From Natronosalvus vescus (lineage in GTDB: Archaea > Halobacteriota > Halobacteria > Halobacteriales > Natrialbaceae): a DNA stretch of 64,000 nucleotides. The notes below the pieces were generated by a model. The model was not told the origin of the DNA. It did no database searches and saw nothing but the letters and a program-made list of their open reading frames with translations. Location of the stretch: contig NZ_CP099546.1 in NCBI RefSeq assembly GCF_023973145.1, forward strand, positions 1,674,001 to 1,738,000. Direction: 5' to 3'. Made by a program: the position numbers and the translations under genes. Every line of letters begins with the position of its first letter. Position 1 is the stretch's first letter. Positions 43,783 through 54,040 of the stretch are shown piece after piece.

Positions 43783-44316
43783 ATGTCATCAATCGAGCTC
43801 ACCCCGAGTCAAAAGAAGATTTTGCGTGCGTTAACGAATCTTCACTCCGAGGACGAAGACGCGATCAAAGGCGAAGAGATCGCTGAACAGGTCGATCGGA
43901 ACCCCGGCACGATCCGCAACCAGATGCAGAGCCTCAAAGCTTTACAATTGGTCGAGGGGGTTCCCGGCCCGAAAGGCGGATACAAACCGACCGCAGCAGC
44001 GTTCGAGGCCCTCGAGATCCAGCAGATGGACGAGCCGGCTGCCGTCCCGCTCACCCACGAGGGCGAGGAAGTTGAGGGTGCCCTCGTCGAGGAAATCGAC
44101 CTCTCGAGCGTCCACCACCCCGAACTCTGTCGAGCCGAAATTCACATCCAGGGGTCGATGAGCGACATCCACGAGGGTGATACGGTCATCGTCGGCCCGA
44201 CGCCACTTTCGAAGCTCGTCATCGAGGGTGAACTCGACGGGAAAGACGACACGAACAACATCCTCATTCTCCGGATCAACGAGATGGTTGCACCGGCCGA
44301 AGAGCCCGCCCACTGA
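43783..44316 (+). CDS. HTH transcriptional regulator (haloarchaeal Rrf2/TrmB-like type)
   Basis: A 177-residue protein. ATG 43783 (MSSIELTPSQKKILRALTNL) was chosen over a frame 14 codons longer. The winged helix is AIKGEEIAEQVDRNPGTIRNQMQSLKALQLVEGVPGPKGGYKPT (about 24-67). A C-terminal beta-rich domain follows, with IDLSSVHHPELCRAEIHIQG and EGDTVIVGPTPLSKLVIEGEL. It may be a ligand-binding or dimerisation module; the HHPELCRAEIH stretch could bind metal or an FeS cluster. Its targets are unknown. Confidence 0.8.
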   Translation: MSSIELTPSQKKILRALTNLHSEDEDAIKGEEIAEQVDRNPGTIRNQMQSLKALQLVEGVPGPKGGYKPTAAAFEALEIQQMDEPAAVPLTHEGEEVEGALVEEIDLSSVHHPELCRAEIHIQGSMSDIHEGDTVIVGPTPLSKLVIEGELDGKDDTNNILILRINEMVAPAEEPAH

Positions 44317-44364
44317 GGCCGAGCCGTCTCGACGGCAACCATTTTTTCTCTCCTCACCACGCTC

Positions 44365-44459
44365 TATAGTAGCCACTGCACGTCGATGCACACCCGATCA
44401 CGGACTCATAGTGCGATCGGGTGTGTCCAGGGTGTGTGCATCGTTTCAGTTGTACTATA
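44365..44459. terminator. Nested inverted repeats between convergent genes
   Basis: There are three concentric perfect arms. TATAGTA (44365-44371) pairs with TACTATA (44453-44459). CGATGCACAC (44384-44393) pairs with GTGTGCATCG (44434-44443). ACACCCGATC (44390-44399) pairs with GATCGGGTGT (44415-44424). The second and third pairs overlap and so compete. The structure lies in the 219-bp gap between the HTH regulator and the end of gyrA, where a bidirectional terminator is expected. Confidence 0.6.
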
Positions 44460-44535
44460 CCGGTCGGAACCGCCGGTATCACTGCCGATTCGTCTCGAAA
44501 AATACAACGTCGTGAAACCGAGCCCTCGGAGTGGG

Positions 44536-47112
44536 TCAGTTGTCGTCGTCCGCGTCCGCGTCCACGTCCGCATCCACATCTACGCCTGCGTCCACGTCCG
44601 CGCCCCCCTCCAATTCGTCAGTCTCGTCTTCGTCGTCGATAACCGCAGCGGCATCATCCTCGAGCGCGGCGGGAATCACGTCGACGCTCGCGACGGCGTC
44701 GTCTTCGACGACGTCCATCAGGGTCACACCCATCGTGTTCCGGCCGACCGTCGAGATGTCGCTCGCTCGGGTACGCATGATCTGCCCGCGCTCGCTCATC
44801 AACACGAGTTCGTCGTCGTCGGTGACGGCTTTGACGGCCGTCACCGGGCCGTTTCGCTCGTTCGTCTTGATGTCGATCAATCCCTTACCGTATCGCGACT
44901 GGGTACGATAGGCCGAGAGCAACGTTCGTTTGCCGTAGCCGTTTCGGGTCACCGTCAACAGCGCGCGGCCGTCGTCCTCGTCCGTCGAGGCGAGCCCTGC
45001 GACGGCGTCTCCGTCCTCGAGTTTGATGCCGTTGACGCCGCGTGCGTTTCGTCCCATCGCGCGCACTTCGTCCTCGTCGAATCGGATCGTCATCCCCTGT
45101 TCGGTGGCGATGACGAGATCCTTCGAGCCGTCGGTGACATCGACGTCGACGAGTTCGTCGCCCTCCTCGAGGCTCGCGGCGATGATGCCGGTCGAGAGGA
45201 TGTTCTCGAAGTGATCGCCCGTCGTCCGCTTGACGTAGCCGTTCCGGGTGACCATCGTCACGTACTCGTCTTCGCCGAAGGCGTCGGTGTCGACGATGGC
45301 GGTGATGTTCTCGCCGGGGTCGAGGTCGAGAATGTTGACCGCGGATTTCCCGCGCGCCGTTCGCCCCATCTCCGGGATTTCGTATGTCTTGAGCTGGTAG
45401 ACCTGGCCGTGGTTGGTGAAACACAGCAGGTAGTCGTGGGTGTTCGCCCGGAACACCGTCGTGACGCGGTCGTCTTCTTTGACGTCCGCACCGATGATCC
45501 CTTTTCCGCCGCGACCCTGTGCGTCGAAGGACGCGGTCGGCATCCGTTTGACGTAGTCGTCCTCGGTCATGACGACGAACACGTCTTCCTGGGGGATCAG
45601 ATCCTCGTGGGTGACCGTCCCCATGTCTTCGATGATCGAGGTTCGTCGATCGTCGGCGTACTCGTCTTTGATCTCCAGCAGTTCGCGCTTGATGACCTCG
45701 AACAGCGCCGACTCGCTCCCGAGAATGTCCTCGAGGCGCTCGATTTCCGCCATGACCTCCTCGTATTCTTCCTCGATTTCGACGGACTCCATCGAGGTGA
45801 GGCTCCCGAGTTGCATCCGGACGATGTGTGCGGCTTGCTCCTCCGAGAAGTCGAACGTCTCCTCGAGGCTAGCCCGGGCCTCGTCCCGATCGTCGGAGTT
45901 TCGGATCAGGTCGACGACCTCGTCGATGTTGTCCAGCGCTTTCAGGCGCCCTTCGAGGATGTGGGCACGATCCTCGGCTTCGGCGAGGTCGTACTCGCTG
46001 CGACGACGCACGACTTCCTTTCGGTGGTCGATGTACTCCGCGAGGGTCTCTTTGAGGGTGAGAACCTTCGGCTGGCCATCGACAAGCGCGAGGTTGATGA
46101 CGCCGAACGTGCGCTCGAGGTGGTTCTCGAGCAGCCGGTTCTTGACGACGTCCGTGTTCGCCCCGCGTTTGAGTTCGATGACGATACGGACACCGTTCCG
46201 ATCGGATTCGTCGCGCAGATCCGAAATTCCCTCGAGAATCCCTTCGTGCACGTCGTCGGCGATCCGTTCGACGAGGCGTGCCTTGTTCGCCTGGTAGGGG
46301 ACTTCGGTGACGACGATGCGCTCGCGGCCGTTCTTCCACTCCTCGACCTCGAACTCCGCGCGAACGCGGATGCGCCCGCGCCCCGTCTTGTACGCCGAGT
46401 AGATGGCGTCCCGACCGACGATGTTGGCACCGGTGGGGAAATCAGGGCCTTTGACGTGCTCCATCAGCTCCTCGACGGTCGCGTCGGGATTGTCGATGAG
46501 TTCGACCGCCGCGTCGATGACTTCACCGAGGTTGTGTGGCGGGATGTTCGTCGACATCCCGACGGCAATGCCCGAAGAGCCGTTGACCAGTAGGTTCGGG
46601 AACGCTGCCGGCAAGACGTTGGGCTCCTGCAGGCGGTCGTCGTAGTTCGAGGAGAAGTCGACCGTGTCTTTCTCGATGTCCTCGAGCAGTTCCTCGGCGA
46701 TGGCGTCCATCCGGGCCTCCGTGTATCGCTGGGCGGCCGGCGGATCGCCGTCCATCGAACCGAAGTTCCCCTGACCGTCGACGAGGGGATAGCGCATCGA
46801 AAAGTCCTGAGCCATCCGCACCAGAGTGTCGTAGATTGCCTGGTCGCCGTGGGGGTGGTAATCACCCATCGTCTCCCCGACGATCGAGGACGACTTCCGG
46901 TGACTCGAGTGACTGGTGACGCCCATCTCGTGCATCGCGTAGAGAATGCGTCGGTGGACGGGCTTGAGGCCGTCCTCGACGCGCGGAAGGGCACGCCCCG
47001 CGATGACGCTCATCGCGTAGTCGATGTAACTTTGCTCCATCTCGTCCTCGATGCGGACGGGTTCGACCGAGGCCGCATCGATGTCCGTTGGGTCGGGTAC
47101 CTCTGAGCTCAT
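44536..47112 (-). CDS. gyrA: DNA gyrase subunit A
   Basis: An 858-residue type IIA topoisomerase subunit. The N-terminal breakage domain has [32 protein letters not shown], the quinolone-region [36 protein letters not shown], and the active-site tyrosine in [10 protein letters not shown]. The C-terminal beta-pinwheel includes a GyrA-box-like motif ([11 protein letters not shown], about residue 523). The last ~20 residues are D-V-D-A repeats, a haloarchaeal acidic tail. It forms A2B2 gyrase, which introduces negative supercoils. It is in an operon with gyrB, 76 bp upstream. Confidence 0.97.
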   Translation of the reverse strand: MSSEVPDPTDIDAASVEPVRIEDEMEQSYIDYAMSVIAGRALPRVEDGLKPVHRRILYAMHEMGVTSHSSHRKSSSIVGETMGDYHPHGDQAIYDTLVRMAQDFSMRYPLVDGQGNFGSMDGDPPAAQRYTEARMDAIAEELLEDIEKDTVDFSSNYDDRLQEPNVLPAAFPNLLVNGSSGIAVGMSTNIPPHNLGEVIDAAVELIDNPDATVEELMEHVKGPDFPTGANIVGRDAIYSAYKTGRGRIRVRAEFEVEEWKNGRERIVVTEVPYQANKARLVERIADDVHEGILEGISDLRDESDRNGVRIVIELKRGANTDVVKNRLLENHLERTFGVINLALVDGQPKVLTLKETLAEYIDHRKEVVRRRSEYDLAEAEDRAHILEGRLKALDNIDEVVDLIRNSDDRDEARASLEETFDFSEEQAAHIVRMQLGSLTSMESVEIEEEYEEVMAEIERLEDILGSESALFEVIKRELLEIKDEYADDRRTSIIEDMGTVTHEDLIPQEDVFVVMTEDDYVKRMPTASFDAQGRGGKGIIGADVKEDDRVTTVFRANTHDYLLCFTNHGQVYQLKTYEIPEMGRTARGKSAVNILDLDPGENITAIVDTDAFGEDEYVTMVTRNGYVKRTTGDHFENILSTGIIAASLEEGDELVDVDVTDGSKDLVIATEQGMTIRFDEDEVRAMGRNARGVNGIKLEDGDAVAGLASTDEDDGRALLTVTRNGYGKRTLLSAYRTQSRYGKGLIDIKTNERNGPVTAVKAVTDDDELVLMSERGQIMRTRASDISTVGRNTMGVTLMDVVEDDAVASVDVIPAALEDDAAAVIDDEDETDELEGGADVDAGVDVDADVDADADDDN

Positions 47113-47188
47113 ACGAGAGTCACCTCACGTCGTCGGTGCGTCGTCATCGTCGATTGCTGTGTCACTGTGTACATAATCGTTCTCGAGA

Positions 47189-49117
47189 TCAAATGTCGAT
47201 CCACTCGGCTTCGGGAGCGTGATCTTTGATGAATTGCTTTCGCGGTTCGACTGCGTCGCCCATGAGCACCGAGAACATCCGGTCGGCCGCTGCGGCGTCC
47301 TCGACCGTGATTTGCTTGAGAATGCGGTTCTCGGGGTTCATGGTCGTACTCCAGAGCTGTTTCGGGTTCATCTCGCCGAGCCCCTTGAATCGCTGTACCT
47401 GGGTCGGGTTACCGTCGCATTTTTCGGCGACGATCTCGTCTCGCTCGGCGTCGGTCATCGCGTCGTAGGTTTCCCCGCGGTACCGAATCCGGTACAACGG
47501 CGGTTGTGTGGCGTAGACGTAGCCGCCTTCGAGCAGCGGGCGCATGTGCCGGTAGAAGAACGTCAGCATGAGGGTGCGGATGTGGGCACCGTCGACGTCG
47601 GCGTCAGTCGCCATGATTATCTTCTTGTAGCGGACGTCGTCGATGTCGAACTCGTCGCCGATCCCCGCACCGATGGCGGTGATCATGTTCCGGATCTCCT
47701 CGTTCTCGAGGATTCGATCGAGCCGGTGTTTCTCGACGTTCAGGATCTTCCCCTTGATGGGGAGGACGGCCTGGAACTCGGGGTTTCGGGCCTGTTTCGC
47801 GCTGCCGCCTGCGGAGTCACCCTCCGCGATGAACAGTTCGGCCTCCTCGGGATCGCGCGTCTGACAGTCCGCGAGTTTCCCCGGTAGCGAGGTGGACTCG
47901 AGGGCGGACTTCCGGCGGGTCAGTTCTTCGGCCTTCTTCGCCGCCTTGCGAGCTTTCGCCGCCTCGACGGCTTTCATGATGATGGCCTGTGCCGAGTCCG
48001 GGTGTTCCTCGAAGTAGGTGCTCAGGCCCTCGTGCATCGCGCTCTCGACGATGCCGCGAACTTCGCTGTTGCCGAGTTTCGTCTTCGTCTGCCCCTCGAA
48101 CTGCGGGTCAGGGTGTTTGATCGAGATGACCGCGGTCAGCCCCTCCCGAATGTCGTCTCCGCGAAGGTTCTCCTCGAGATCCGAGAGCAGACCGTTCTCG
48201 CTACCGTAGTCGTTGACGACGCGGGTCAGGGCGGTCTTGAACCCGGTCAGGTGAGTTCCCCCCTCACGCGTGTTGATGTTGTTCGCGAAGGCGTGGATCG
48301 ATCCCTGGAGCTCTTCGGTCGCCTGCATGGCGACTTCGACCTGGATGTTCTGGTCGTCGTCTTCGAAGTAGATCACGTCGTCGTGCAGCGCCGAGCGCGT
48401 CTCGTTGATGTACTCGACGAACTCGCGAATGCCACCCTCGTAGACGTAGGTGTCTTCGACTGGCTGCCCCTCGTCGTCCGTTTCGCGCTCGTCACGGAGC
48501 GTAATTCGAACGCCGGAGTTGAGGAACGCGAGTTCGCGCAGGCGATTCGAGAGCGTCGAGAAGGAGAACTCGGTCGTCTCGAAGATTTCGGTATCCGGCC
48601 AGAAGGTGATCTGGGTACCCGTCTCCTCGTCCGCGAGGTCGCGAACCCGTTCCATGTCGCCCTGGGGTTCGCCGTTCTCGAAGGCGTGTTCGAAGACGCC
48701 GCCGTCACGTTTGACCGTAACCTCGAAGCGAGAGGAGAGGGCGTTGACGACCGAGACGCCCACACCGTGAAGGCCACCTGAGACCTGGTACGACTTGTTG
48801 TCGAACTTCCCGCCGGCGTGGAGGACGGTCAGAATGACCTCGAGAGCGGGTCGATCGTACTCTTCGTGGGTGTCGACGGGGATGCCGCGCCCGTCGTCTG
48901 CGACGGACACCGCCCCATCTTCGTGGATGGTGACGGTGATATCGTCACAGTGGCCAGCCAACGCTTCGTCGATGGAGTTGTCCACGACCTCGTAGACGAG
49001 ATGGTGGAGCCCTCGCGTATCCGTCGAACCGATGTACATTGCCGGCCGCTTTTGTACCGCTTCCAGCCCTTCTAAGACCTGGATTTGTCCGGCACCGTAC
49101 TCGCTATCCTGGGACAT
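47189..49117 (-). CDS. gyrB: DNA gyrase subunit B
   Basis: A 642-residue protein. The start at 49117 (MSQDSEYGAGQIQVLEGLEAVQKRP) was chosen over an ORF 15 codons longer. The GHKL ATPase has EVVDNSIDEALAGHCDDI, VADDGRGIPVD and GGLHGVGVSVVNALS. The Toprim region has LFIAEGDSAGGSAKQARNPE, IKGKILNVEKHR and ATDADVDGAHIRTLMLTFFYR. The C-terminal QRFKGLGEMNPKQLW completes it. It supplies ATP hydrolysis and part of the cleavage site of gyrase. Its promoter region carries an unusual alternating purine-pyrimidine tract. Confidence 0.97.
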   Translation of the reverse strand: MSQDSEYGAGQIQVLEGLEAVQKRPAMYIGSTDTRGLHHLVYEVVDNSIDEALAGHCDDITVTIHEDGAVSVADDGRGIPVDTHEEYDRPALEVILTVLHAGGKFDNKSYQVSGGLHGVGVSVVNALSSRFEVTVKRDGGVFEHAFENGEPQGDMERVRDLADEETGTQITFWPDTEIFETTEFSFSTLSNRLRELAFLNSGVRITLRDERETDDEGQPVEDTYVYEGGIREFVEYINETRSALHDDVIYFEDDDQNIQVEVAMQATEELQGSIHAFANNINTREGGTHLTGFKTALTRVVNDYGSENGLLSDLEENLRGDDIREGLTAVISIKHPDPQFEGQTKTKLGNSEVRGIVESAMHEGLSTYFEEHPDSAQAIIMKAVEAAKARKAAKKAEELTRRKSALESTSLPGKLADCQTRDPEEAELFIAEGDSAGGSAKQARNPEFQAVLPIKGKILNVEKHRLDRILENEEIRNMITAIGAGIGDEFDIDDVRYKKIIMATDADVDGAHIRTLMLTFFYRHMRPLLEGGYVYATQPPLYRIRYRGETYDAMTDAERDEIVAEKCDGNPTQVQRFKGLGEMNPKQLWSTTMNPENRILKQITVEDAAAADRMFSVLMGDAVEPRKQFIKDHAPEAEWIDI

Positions 49118-49150
49118 ACAAAACCTGATTGCGGGTAGTGTACGGGGGGT

Positions 49151-49181
49151 AATAAAAGTCACGTACGCGCGCGAGCGCGCG
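49151..49181 (-). promoter_or_regulatory. gyrBA promoter with alternating purine-pyrimidine tract
   Basis: On the minus strand CTTTTATT (complement of 49151-49158) is a probable TATA box about 35 bp before the gyrB start. Immediately upstream of it, 49161-49173 (ACGTACGCGCGCG) and 49175-49181 (GCGCGCG) are alternating purine-pyrimidine runs, interrupted by one A. Such tracts favour Z-DNA and are supercoiling-sensitive. Confidence 0.6.
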
Positions 49182-49412
49182 ATTCTCGGATTTGTGACAA
49201 CCCAGAAACGTGAAACGAGATCAATGCAGAAACGTGACAGGATCTAACGGCACCTGACGGGCATGGCTGTGCCTCGAGAGCGTTGCTGTTGCCCGAATCT
49301 GGGTGCCTCACTACCAACTATAGTGGTTAGCGATATCACGCCACACGATGCGTCCACTACTTTCACTTCGGTAGCACACACCTTTTACCCTCCCCGGAAC
49401 AATGAGACGACG

Positions 49413-51896
49413 ATGACGTCGCTACAGTCGACACTCGGCGAGGAGGGGATCGCCGAAGAACTCGCTGATAATCAGCGAGCGATCTCCATTGCCGAGTTCT
49501 TCGAGAAGAACAAGCACATGCTGGGCTTCGACAGCGGTGCTCGCGGGCTCGTCACGGCCGTCAAAGAGGCCGTCGACAACGCCCTCGACGCCGCTGAAGA
49601 GGCCGGTATTCTGCCCGATATATACGTCGAAATTCAGGAAGCCGACGACTACTATCGTCTGATCGTCGAGGACAACGGGCCGGGGATCACGAAGGAATCG
49701 CTGCCGAAAGTATTCGGAAAACTGCTGTACGGGTCTCGATTCCACGCGCGCGAACAGGCTCGCGGCCAGCAGGGAATCGGGATCTCCGCGGCGGTCCTGT
49801 ACTCCCAGTTGACCAGCGGGAAACCCGCCAAGATTACCAGCCGAACCCAGGGGTCTGCGGACGCGCAATACTTCGAACTCATCGTCGACACCGACGAGAA
49901 CGAACCCGAGATCAGTGTCGCGGAGACGACGACCTGGGATCGCCCCCACGGTACCCGGATCGAACTCGAGATGGAGGCGAACATGCGCGCCCGCGGGCAG
50001 CTTCACGACTACATCAAACACACCGCAGTCGTGAACCCCCACGCCCGCCTCGAGCTGCGCGAACCGAACGCCCACTTCAAGTTCGAGCGGGCGACCGACC
50101 AGCTTCCCGAGGAGACCGAAGAGATCCGCCCACACCCCCACGGGGTCGAACTGGGGACGGTGATCAAGATGCTCGCGGCGACGGATTCGCACTCCGTCTC
50201 CGGATTCCTCCAGGAGGAGTTCACGCGCGTCGGAAAGAAAACCGCCAACACGATCATCGACGAGTTCCGCGACCGTCACTACGGCCGCGAGATGGCCTGG
50301 ACGCCGCCGGAGTCCCACGAGGCAGCAGACGTTGCGACTGCCGTCGAGAACTCCACCGCGAACAAGGGAGCGAAGGCGACGACAGACTTCGCCGAGGGAA
50401 TCGCTGACACCGTCTCGAACCGGAACCGCATCGCCCACCACCAGCTGTCCACGATCGTCGAGAACGTGGCCGACAACGTCGGTGATGAGTACGGTACCAC
50501 GTTCGGATCGACGGTTCGGGAGAAGGCCCTCGAGGCCGCCTGGCAGTCGATCATCGGTCATCAGGAGGCTGCCGACGTCCCCGATAGCGAACAGGCCGTT
50601 CTGGCAGACGAGAACGACGTAGCAGTTCAGGAGAACGTCTCCCGAATCGTCGCCGATCTCTACGCGCTGTGCGACGACGCGACGAGTACCCGGAAGGACG
50701 ACGAGGTCGTCCATGCGTTCGCCGTTCGACTGGCCGGGACGTTCGAAGATCACGAGGATCAGCGCCACCGGCTCACCCTCAACGACCTCCGGTCGTACGT
50801 CGACCGAGCCGCGGATCTGACCGAAGAGTACGACGAGGTGGTCTTCGGTGACACCGCCCGCGAAAACGTCACGGATGCGATCTGGAACGTCATGGTGACG
50901 GTTCCGGACGATCCGCCGCTCGTGCGCGAACTCGCTGGTTCTCGCGACGCGACGAGCGACCTCGTCGAGGGGATGCGCGCGACGAACATTATGGCGCCCC
51001 CGACGCGGTGTCTCTCGCCGATTACGTCCGACCTGGTCGAAGCGGGTCTGAAAAAAGAGTTCGATGCAGACTTCTACGCAGCTGCAACCCGCGATGCGGG
51101 GGTCTCCGGTGGGGATCCGTTCATCGTCGAGGCCGGTATCGCCTACGGCGGCGACCTCCAGGCCGAGGGGACGATCGACGTCCTCCGGTTCGCAAACCGG
51201 GTCCCGCTCGTCTACCAGCGCGGTGCCTGTGCGACGACCGACGTCGTCAAGAGCATCGGCTGGCGAAACTACGGCCTGGAGCAACCCGGTGGCTCCGGCC
51301 TCCCGAACGGCCCCGCCGTCCTCATGATCCACGTCGCTTCGACCAACGTTCCCTTCACGAGCGAGTCGAAGGACGCCGTCGCGAACGTTCCCGAGATCGA
51401 AGACGAGATCGAACTCGCTATCCGTGAAGCCGCCCGCGAACTCAAACGCTATCTCAACAAGCGCCGCTCGATGCAAAAGCGCCGCAAGAAACAGAACGTC
51501 CTCGGGAAGATTCTCCCCGAGATGGCCGAGAAAGTCGCAGAGGTAACCGGTCGGAACCAACCGGACATCGACGATGCGATCGCCCGGATCATGAACAACG
51601 TCCTCGTCGAGCGCCGGGTCGAGGAGAACGGCGATCAGACAACTGTGACGCTCGCCGTGGAAAACCACTCGAGCACCGGCGAGACACTGGAGGTGACGGA
51701 CATCGTCACGGACGAACCGACGGGGCTCTCCGACGGTGCCTCGGTGGTCGAGATGGACGGCGAGTGGTTCATCTCCTGGGAGGCCGACGTGGCCGGTGGC
51801 GACGAGGCCACCCTCGAGTACACGGTGTCGACCGACGCGACGTTCGACGTCGACGTGAACGGTGTGGACGACGAGAAATTGACGGTGGTCTCATGA
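49413..51896 (+). CDS. top6B: DNA topoisomerase VI subunit B
   Basis: An 827-residue GHKL ATPase subunit. ATG 49413 ([21 protein letters not shown]) is family-typical and about 28 bp after CCTTTTA (49382-49388); an ORF 50 codons longer is not credible. The ATP site has [24 protein letters not shown] and [15 protein letters not shown]. An H2TH-like region and transducer follow, then [15 protein letters not shown]. The C-terminal ~90 residues form an Ig-like domain ([19 protein letters not shown]). Compared with methanogen or Sulfolobus subunits there is a large insertion around residues 300-520. With Top6A it relaxes and decatenates DNA. Confidence 0.96.
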   Translation: MTSLQSTLGEEGIAEELADNQRAISIAEFFEKNKHMLGFDSGARGLVTAVKEAVDNALDAAEEAGILPDIYVEIQEADDYYRLIVEDNGPGITKESLPKVFGKLLYGSRFHAREQARGQQGIGISAAVLYSQLTSGKPAKITSRTQGSADAQYFELIVDTDENEPEISVAETTTWDRPHGTRIELEMEANMRARGQLHDYIKHTAVVNPHARLELREPNAHFKFERATDQLPEETEEIRPHPHGVELGTVIKMLAATDSHSVSGFLQEEFTRVGKKTANTIIDEFRDRHYGREMAWTPPESHEAADVATAVENSTANKGAKATTDFAEGIADTVSNRNRIAHHQLSTIVENVADNVGDEYGTTFGSTVREKALEAAWQSIIGHQEAADVPDSEQAVLADENDVAVQENVSRIVADLYALCDDATSTRKDDEVVHAFAVRLAGTFEDHEDQRHRLTLNDLRSYVDRAADLTEEYDEVVFGDTARENVTDAIWNVMVTVPDDPPLVRELAGSRDATSDLVEGMRATNIMAPPTRCLSPITSDLVEAGLKKEFDADFYAAATRDAGVSGGDPFIVEAGIAYGGDLQAEGTIDVLRFANRVPLVYQRGACATTDVVKSIGWRNYGLEQPGGSGLPNGPAVLMIHVASTNVPFTSESKDAVANVPEIEDEIELAIREAARELKRYLNKRRSMQKRRKKQNVLGKILPEMAEKVAEVTGRNQPDIDDAIARIMNNVLVERRVEENGDQTTVTLAVENHSSTGETLEVTDIVTDEPTGLSDGASVVEMDGEWFISWEADVAGGDEATLEYTVSTDATFDVDVNGVDDEKLTVVS

Positions 51897-52039
51897 GCAC
51901 ACGAGTGGTCAACGAGTGTGCGAGTGAGATCTCGAAACGTCGGGTTCGACGTTTCGGTGGTTGTATGAGTCCACGACCGACTAGGAGTGGACGAGTGCAG
52001 GCTCGGAATGAACGCAATGAAATGACGGTGGTTGTATGA
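51893..52039 (+). CDS. 48-residue mini-ORF between top6B and top6A
   Basis: Its ATG overlaps the top6B stop (ATGA, 51893-51896) and its own TGA overlaps the next mini-ORF start (ATGA, 52036-52039). The peptide begins [17 protein letters not shown], contains an internal [16 protein letters not shown] corresponding to the second repeat unit, and ends MTVVV, echoing the Top6B C-terminus LTVVS. It is arginine-rich and unlike the acidic proteins around it. It may serve mainly as a translational relay rather than a functional protein. Confidence 0.45.
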   Translation: MSTRVVNECASEISKRRVRRFGGCMSPRPTRSGRVQARNERNEMTVVV

Positions 52040-52110
52040 GTCCACGAGCGATTGGGAGTGGACGAGTGCAACCTCGGAATGAACGCAGCGAAATGACGGT
52101 GGTTGCATGA
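52036..52110 (+). CDS. 24-residue mini-ORF coupled to top6A
   Basis: The ATG at 52036 overlaps the previous mini-ORF stop, and the TGA at 52108-52110 overlaps the top6A ATG. The peptide [24 protein letters not shown] is one repeat unit long and close to the second half of the preceding mini-ORF. It keeps the ribosome path from top6B to top6A continuous. Independent function is doubtful. Confidence 0.4.
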   Translation: MSPRAIGSGRVQPRNERSEMTVVA

Positions 52111-53198
52111 GTACAGATACGAATTCACAGGCCAGAGAACAGCTCATCGAGCTCGCCGCGCAGTTTTACGACCAGTTCGAACTGGGAGAGATCCCCCACA
52201 TGGAGCTGCCGACGCGGACGAAGAGCAACATCGAACTCGACGAGGAAGCGAACGTCTGGGTGTACGGCGATCGAACCACCAGCCGAACCGCCAACTCGGT
52301 TCGCGGCGCCCGGAAACTACTGAAAGCCGTCTACACGATCGAGTTCCTCGCACAACAGCTCGAGCAGGATCGGTCGTCGACCCTGCGTGAGTTGTACTAC
52401 CTCTCCGAAAGCTGGGACAACAAAGAGGCTCACTTCAACGACCAGGACGAGTCCAATCAGCTCATCGAGGATCTCGAAATCGTGAGCGAGGTCACCCGCG
52501 AGGATTTCCACATGCGCCCCGAAGAATCGGGCGCGACGATAATGGGGCCGCTTCACCTGCGCGAGCAGACGCGTCGAGGCGACCGCGAGATCCACTGTCA
52601 GGAGGACGTCGGTGAGGGCGGTTACCAGATTCCGAACAATCCGGACACGATCGAGTTTCTGGACTCCGATGCGGAGTTCATCCTCTGCGTGGAGACCGGT
52701 GGGATGCGCGACCGGTTGGTCGAAAACGGCTTCGACGAGGAGTACGGTGCCCTCGTCGTCCACCTCAAGGGGCAGCCCGCTCGAGCGACCCGGCGAATCA
52801 CCAAACGCCTCCACGACGAACTCGAGTTACCGGTGACGGTCTTTACTGACGCTGACCCGTGGTCGTACCGCATCTTCGGCTCGGTCGCCTACGGGTCGAT
52901 CAAGTCCGCTCACCTCTCGGAGTACCTCGCGACCCCGGCCGCGCAGTTCATCGGGATCCAGCCGGCGGACATCGTCGAGTACGATCTACCGACCGATCCG
53001 CTCACCGACTCGGACATCAACGCCCTGGAGAACGAACTCACCGACCCACGATTCCAGACGGACTACTGGGAAGAACAGATCGAACTCCAGCTCGAGATCG
53101 AAAAGAAGGCGGAGCAGCAGGCACTCGCCGCCCGCGGCCTCGACTTCGTGACCGACACCTACCTCCCCGAGCGACTCGAGGATATGGGCGTCTTCTGA
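52107..53198 (+). CDS. top6A: DNA topoisomerase VI subunit A
   Basis: A 363-residue Spo11-like subunit. The winged-helix (CAP) domain carries the tyrosine pair in [13 protein letters not shown] (Y97/Y98, the second probably catalytic). The Toprim domain has [14 protein letters not shown] with the metal-binding Glu, and FTDADPWSY with the DxD pair. LYYLSES and [14 protein letters not shown] are family-typical. It makes the double-strand break through which another duplex passes. The start overlaps a mini-ORF stop, so translation is likely coupled to top6B through two small frames. Confidence 0.96.
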   Translation: MSTDTNSQAREQLIELAAQFYDQFELGEIPHMELPTRTKSNIELDEEANVWVYGDRTTSRTANSVRGARKLLKAVYTIEFLAQQLEQDRSSTLRELYYLSESWDNKEAHFNDQDESNQLIEDLEIVSEVTREDFHMRPEESGATIMGPLHLREQTRRGDREIHCQEDVGEGGYQIPNNPDTIEFLDSDAEFILCVETGGMRDRLVENGFDEEYGALVVHLKGQPARATRRITKRLHDELELPVTVFTDADPWSYRIFGSVAYGSIKSAHLSEYLATPAAQFIGIQPADIVEYDLPTDPLTDSDINALENELTDPRFQTDYWEEQIELQLEIEKKAEQQALAARGLDFVTDTYLPERLEDMGVF

Positions 53199-53253
53199 CG
53201 CTGGAATCGATCACGAGAACCCGTTTCGATCCTCTCCGTACTCGAGTCCTGAG

Positions 53254-53961
53254 CTACTGCGACGGCGTCTCGAGGGCCACCGGCACCCCGCGTTTGGCGA
53301 CGTCGAGAACGAACGCGTCTTCGTCGGTCTCGAGGGCATCGAACGTGTTGTAGTGGATGGGCACCACCGCGTCCGGACGCATCGTTTCCGCGAGGGTGGC
53401 GACGTCGTGGCGATCCATGGTGAAACTGCCGCCAATCGGGGGCAGTAACACGTCGATATCGAGTTGCCCGTGGATCGGGAGCACGTCGCTGTCGCCCGGC
53501 CAGAACGCACAGACGCCGTCGATGGTGACGCCGAAGCCACACCCCTCGCCCTCGGGGTGGTACGGTGTGCCGTCGTCGCGGGTGTACGGTCCACCGGGTT
53601 CGTTGTACGCCGGCGTCGTAAAGAGATCGAGCGGGCCGAGGACGAACGACTCGTCGGCGCGGACGCGTTCGACCTCGTAGGGGAGGGCTTCGGGCTGTTC
53701 GTCGACCCGGTCGATAGCGTCGGCGTCGACGGCCTCGTGGACGACCACGATCGCATCCTCGTGAGCCACCCGTCGGATCCCCTGGGGGTCGTAGTGGTCG
53801 CCGTGGGTCACGAGCACCAGGTCGCTGTCCTGTGCCTCGTAGTCGTCGAGCACGCCGTAGCGACCGGGATCCATGTAGACGACGGCCCCGGTTTCGCCCT
53901 CGAGGCGGACGGTCGCGTAGCCGAGCCAGTCGATTCGAACGGCGTCGAACGTAACGGTCAT
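53254..53961 (-). CDS. MBL-fold metallohydrolase (UlaG-like)
   Basis: A 235-residue protein. The metallo-beta-lactamase motif is LVLVTHGDHYDPQGIRRV (HxDHxD, here HGDHYD), with AFWPGDSDVLPIHGQL (metal-bridging Asp) and VVPIHYNTFD (last His). The N-terminus, DWLGYATVRLEGETGAVVYMDP, is typical of UlaG/DUF-type hydrolases. Substrates range from lactone phosphates to unknown. It is cytosolic and convergent with top6A. Confidence 0.88.
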   Translation of the reverse strand: MTVTFDAVRIDWLGYATVRLEGETGAVVYMDPGRYGVLDDYEAQDSDLVLVTHGDHYDPQGIRRVAHEDAIVVVHEAVDADAIDRVDEQPEALPYEVERVRADESFVLGPLDLFTTPAYNEPGGPYTRDDGTPYHPEGEGCGFGVTIDGVCAFWPGDSDVLPIHGQLDIDVLLPPIGGSFTMDRHDVATLAETMRPDAVVPIHYNTFDALETDEDAFVLDVAKRGVPVALETPSQ

Positions 53962-54040
53962 GTTCGTCCGTTCGGCCAGCGGGTCGAAAAGGGTTGGGCT
54001 GTCGGCACGCCTGACTTATTGAGCCGTGGACGCACAGCCG

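Larger units (their letters stand above)
51883..52110 (+). repeat. Tandem ~71-bp repeats at the top6B-top6A junction
   Basis: The word CGGTGGT-nn-ATGAG recurs at 51883, 51955, 52026 and 52097 (CGGTGGTTGCATGAG), with spacings of 72, 71 and 71 bp. The second and third copies are near identical over their length (GAGTGGACGAGTGCA, CTCGGAATGAACGCA, GAAATGACGGTGGTTG). The first is degenerate. Each copy carries the end of one reading frame and the start of the next. Confidence 0.9.

Noticed and set aside
44386-46593. 735-codon open frame on the plus strand opposite gyrA
   Set aside because: It is antisense to an unambiguous gyrA. Long antisense frames are expected in this GC-rich DNA, and the translation shows no domain.
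49402-49416. Mini-ORF MRRR overlapping the top6B start by ATGA
   Set aside because: With the TATA at 49382-49388 the transcript should begin at about 49410, downstream of this ATG, so it is probably not transcribed.
49422-51668. 748-codon frame antisense to top6B
   Set aside because: It is fully antisense to top6B, with composition typical of a GC-rich shadow frame.
51883-52110. CRISPR-like repeat array
   Set aside because: The repeats are contiguous 71-bp tandem units with no unique spacers and lie between two coupled genes.
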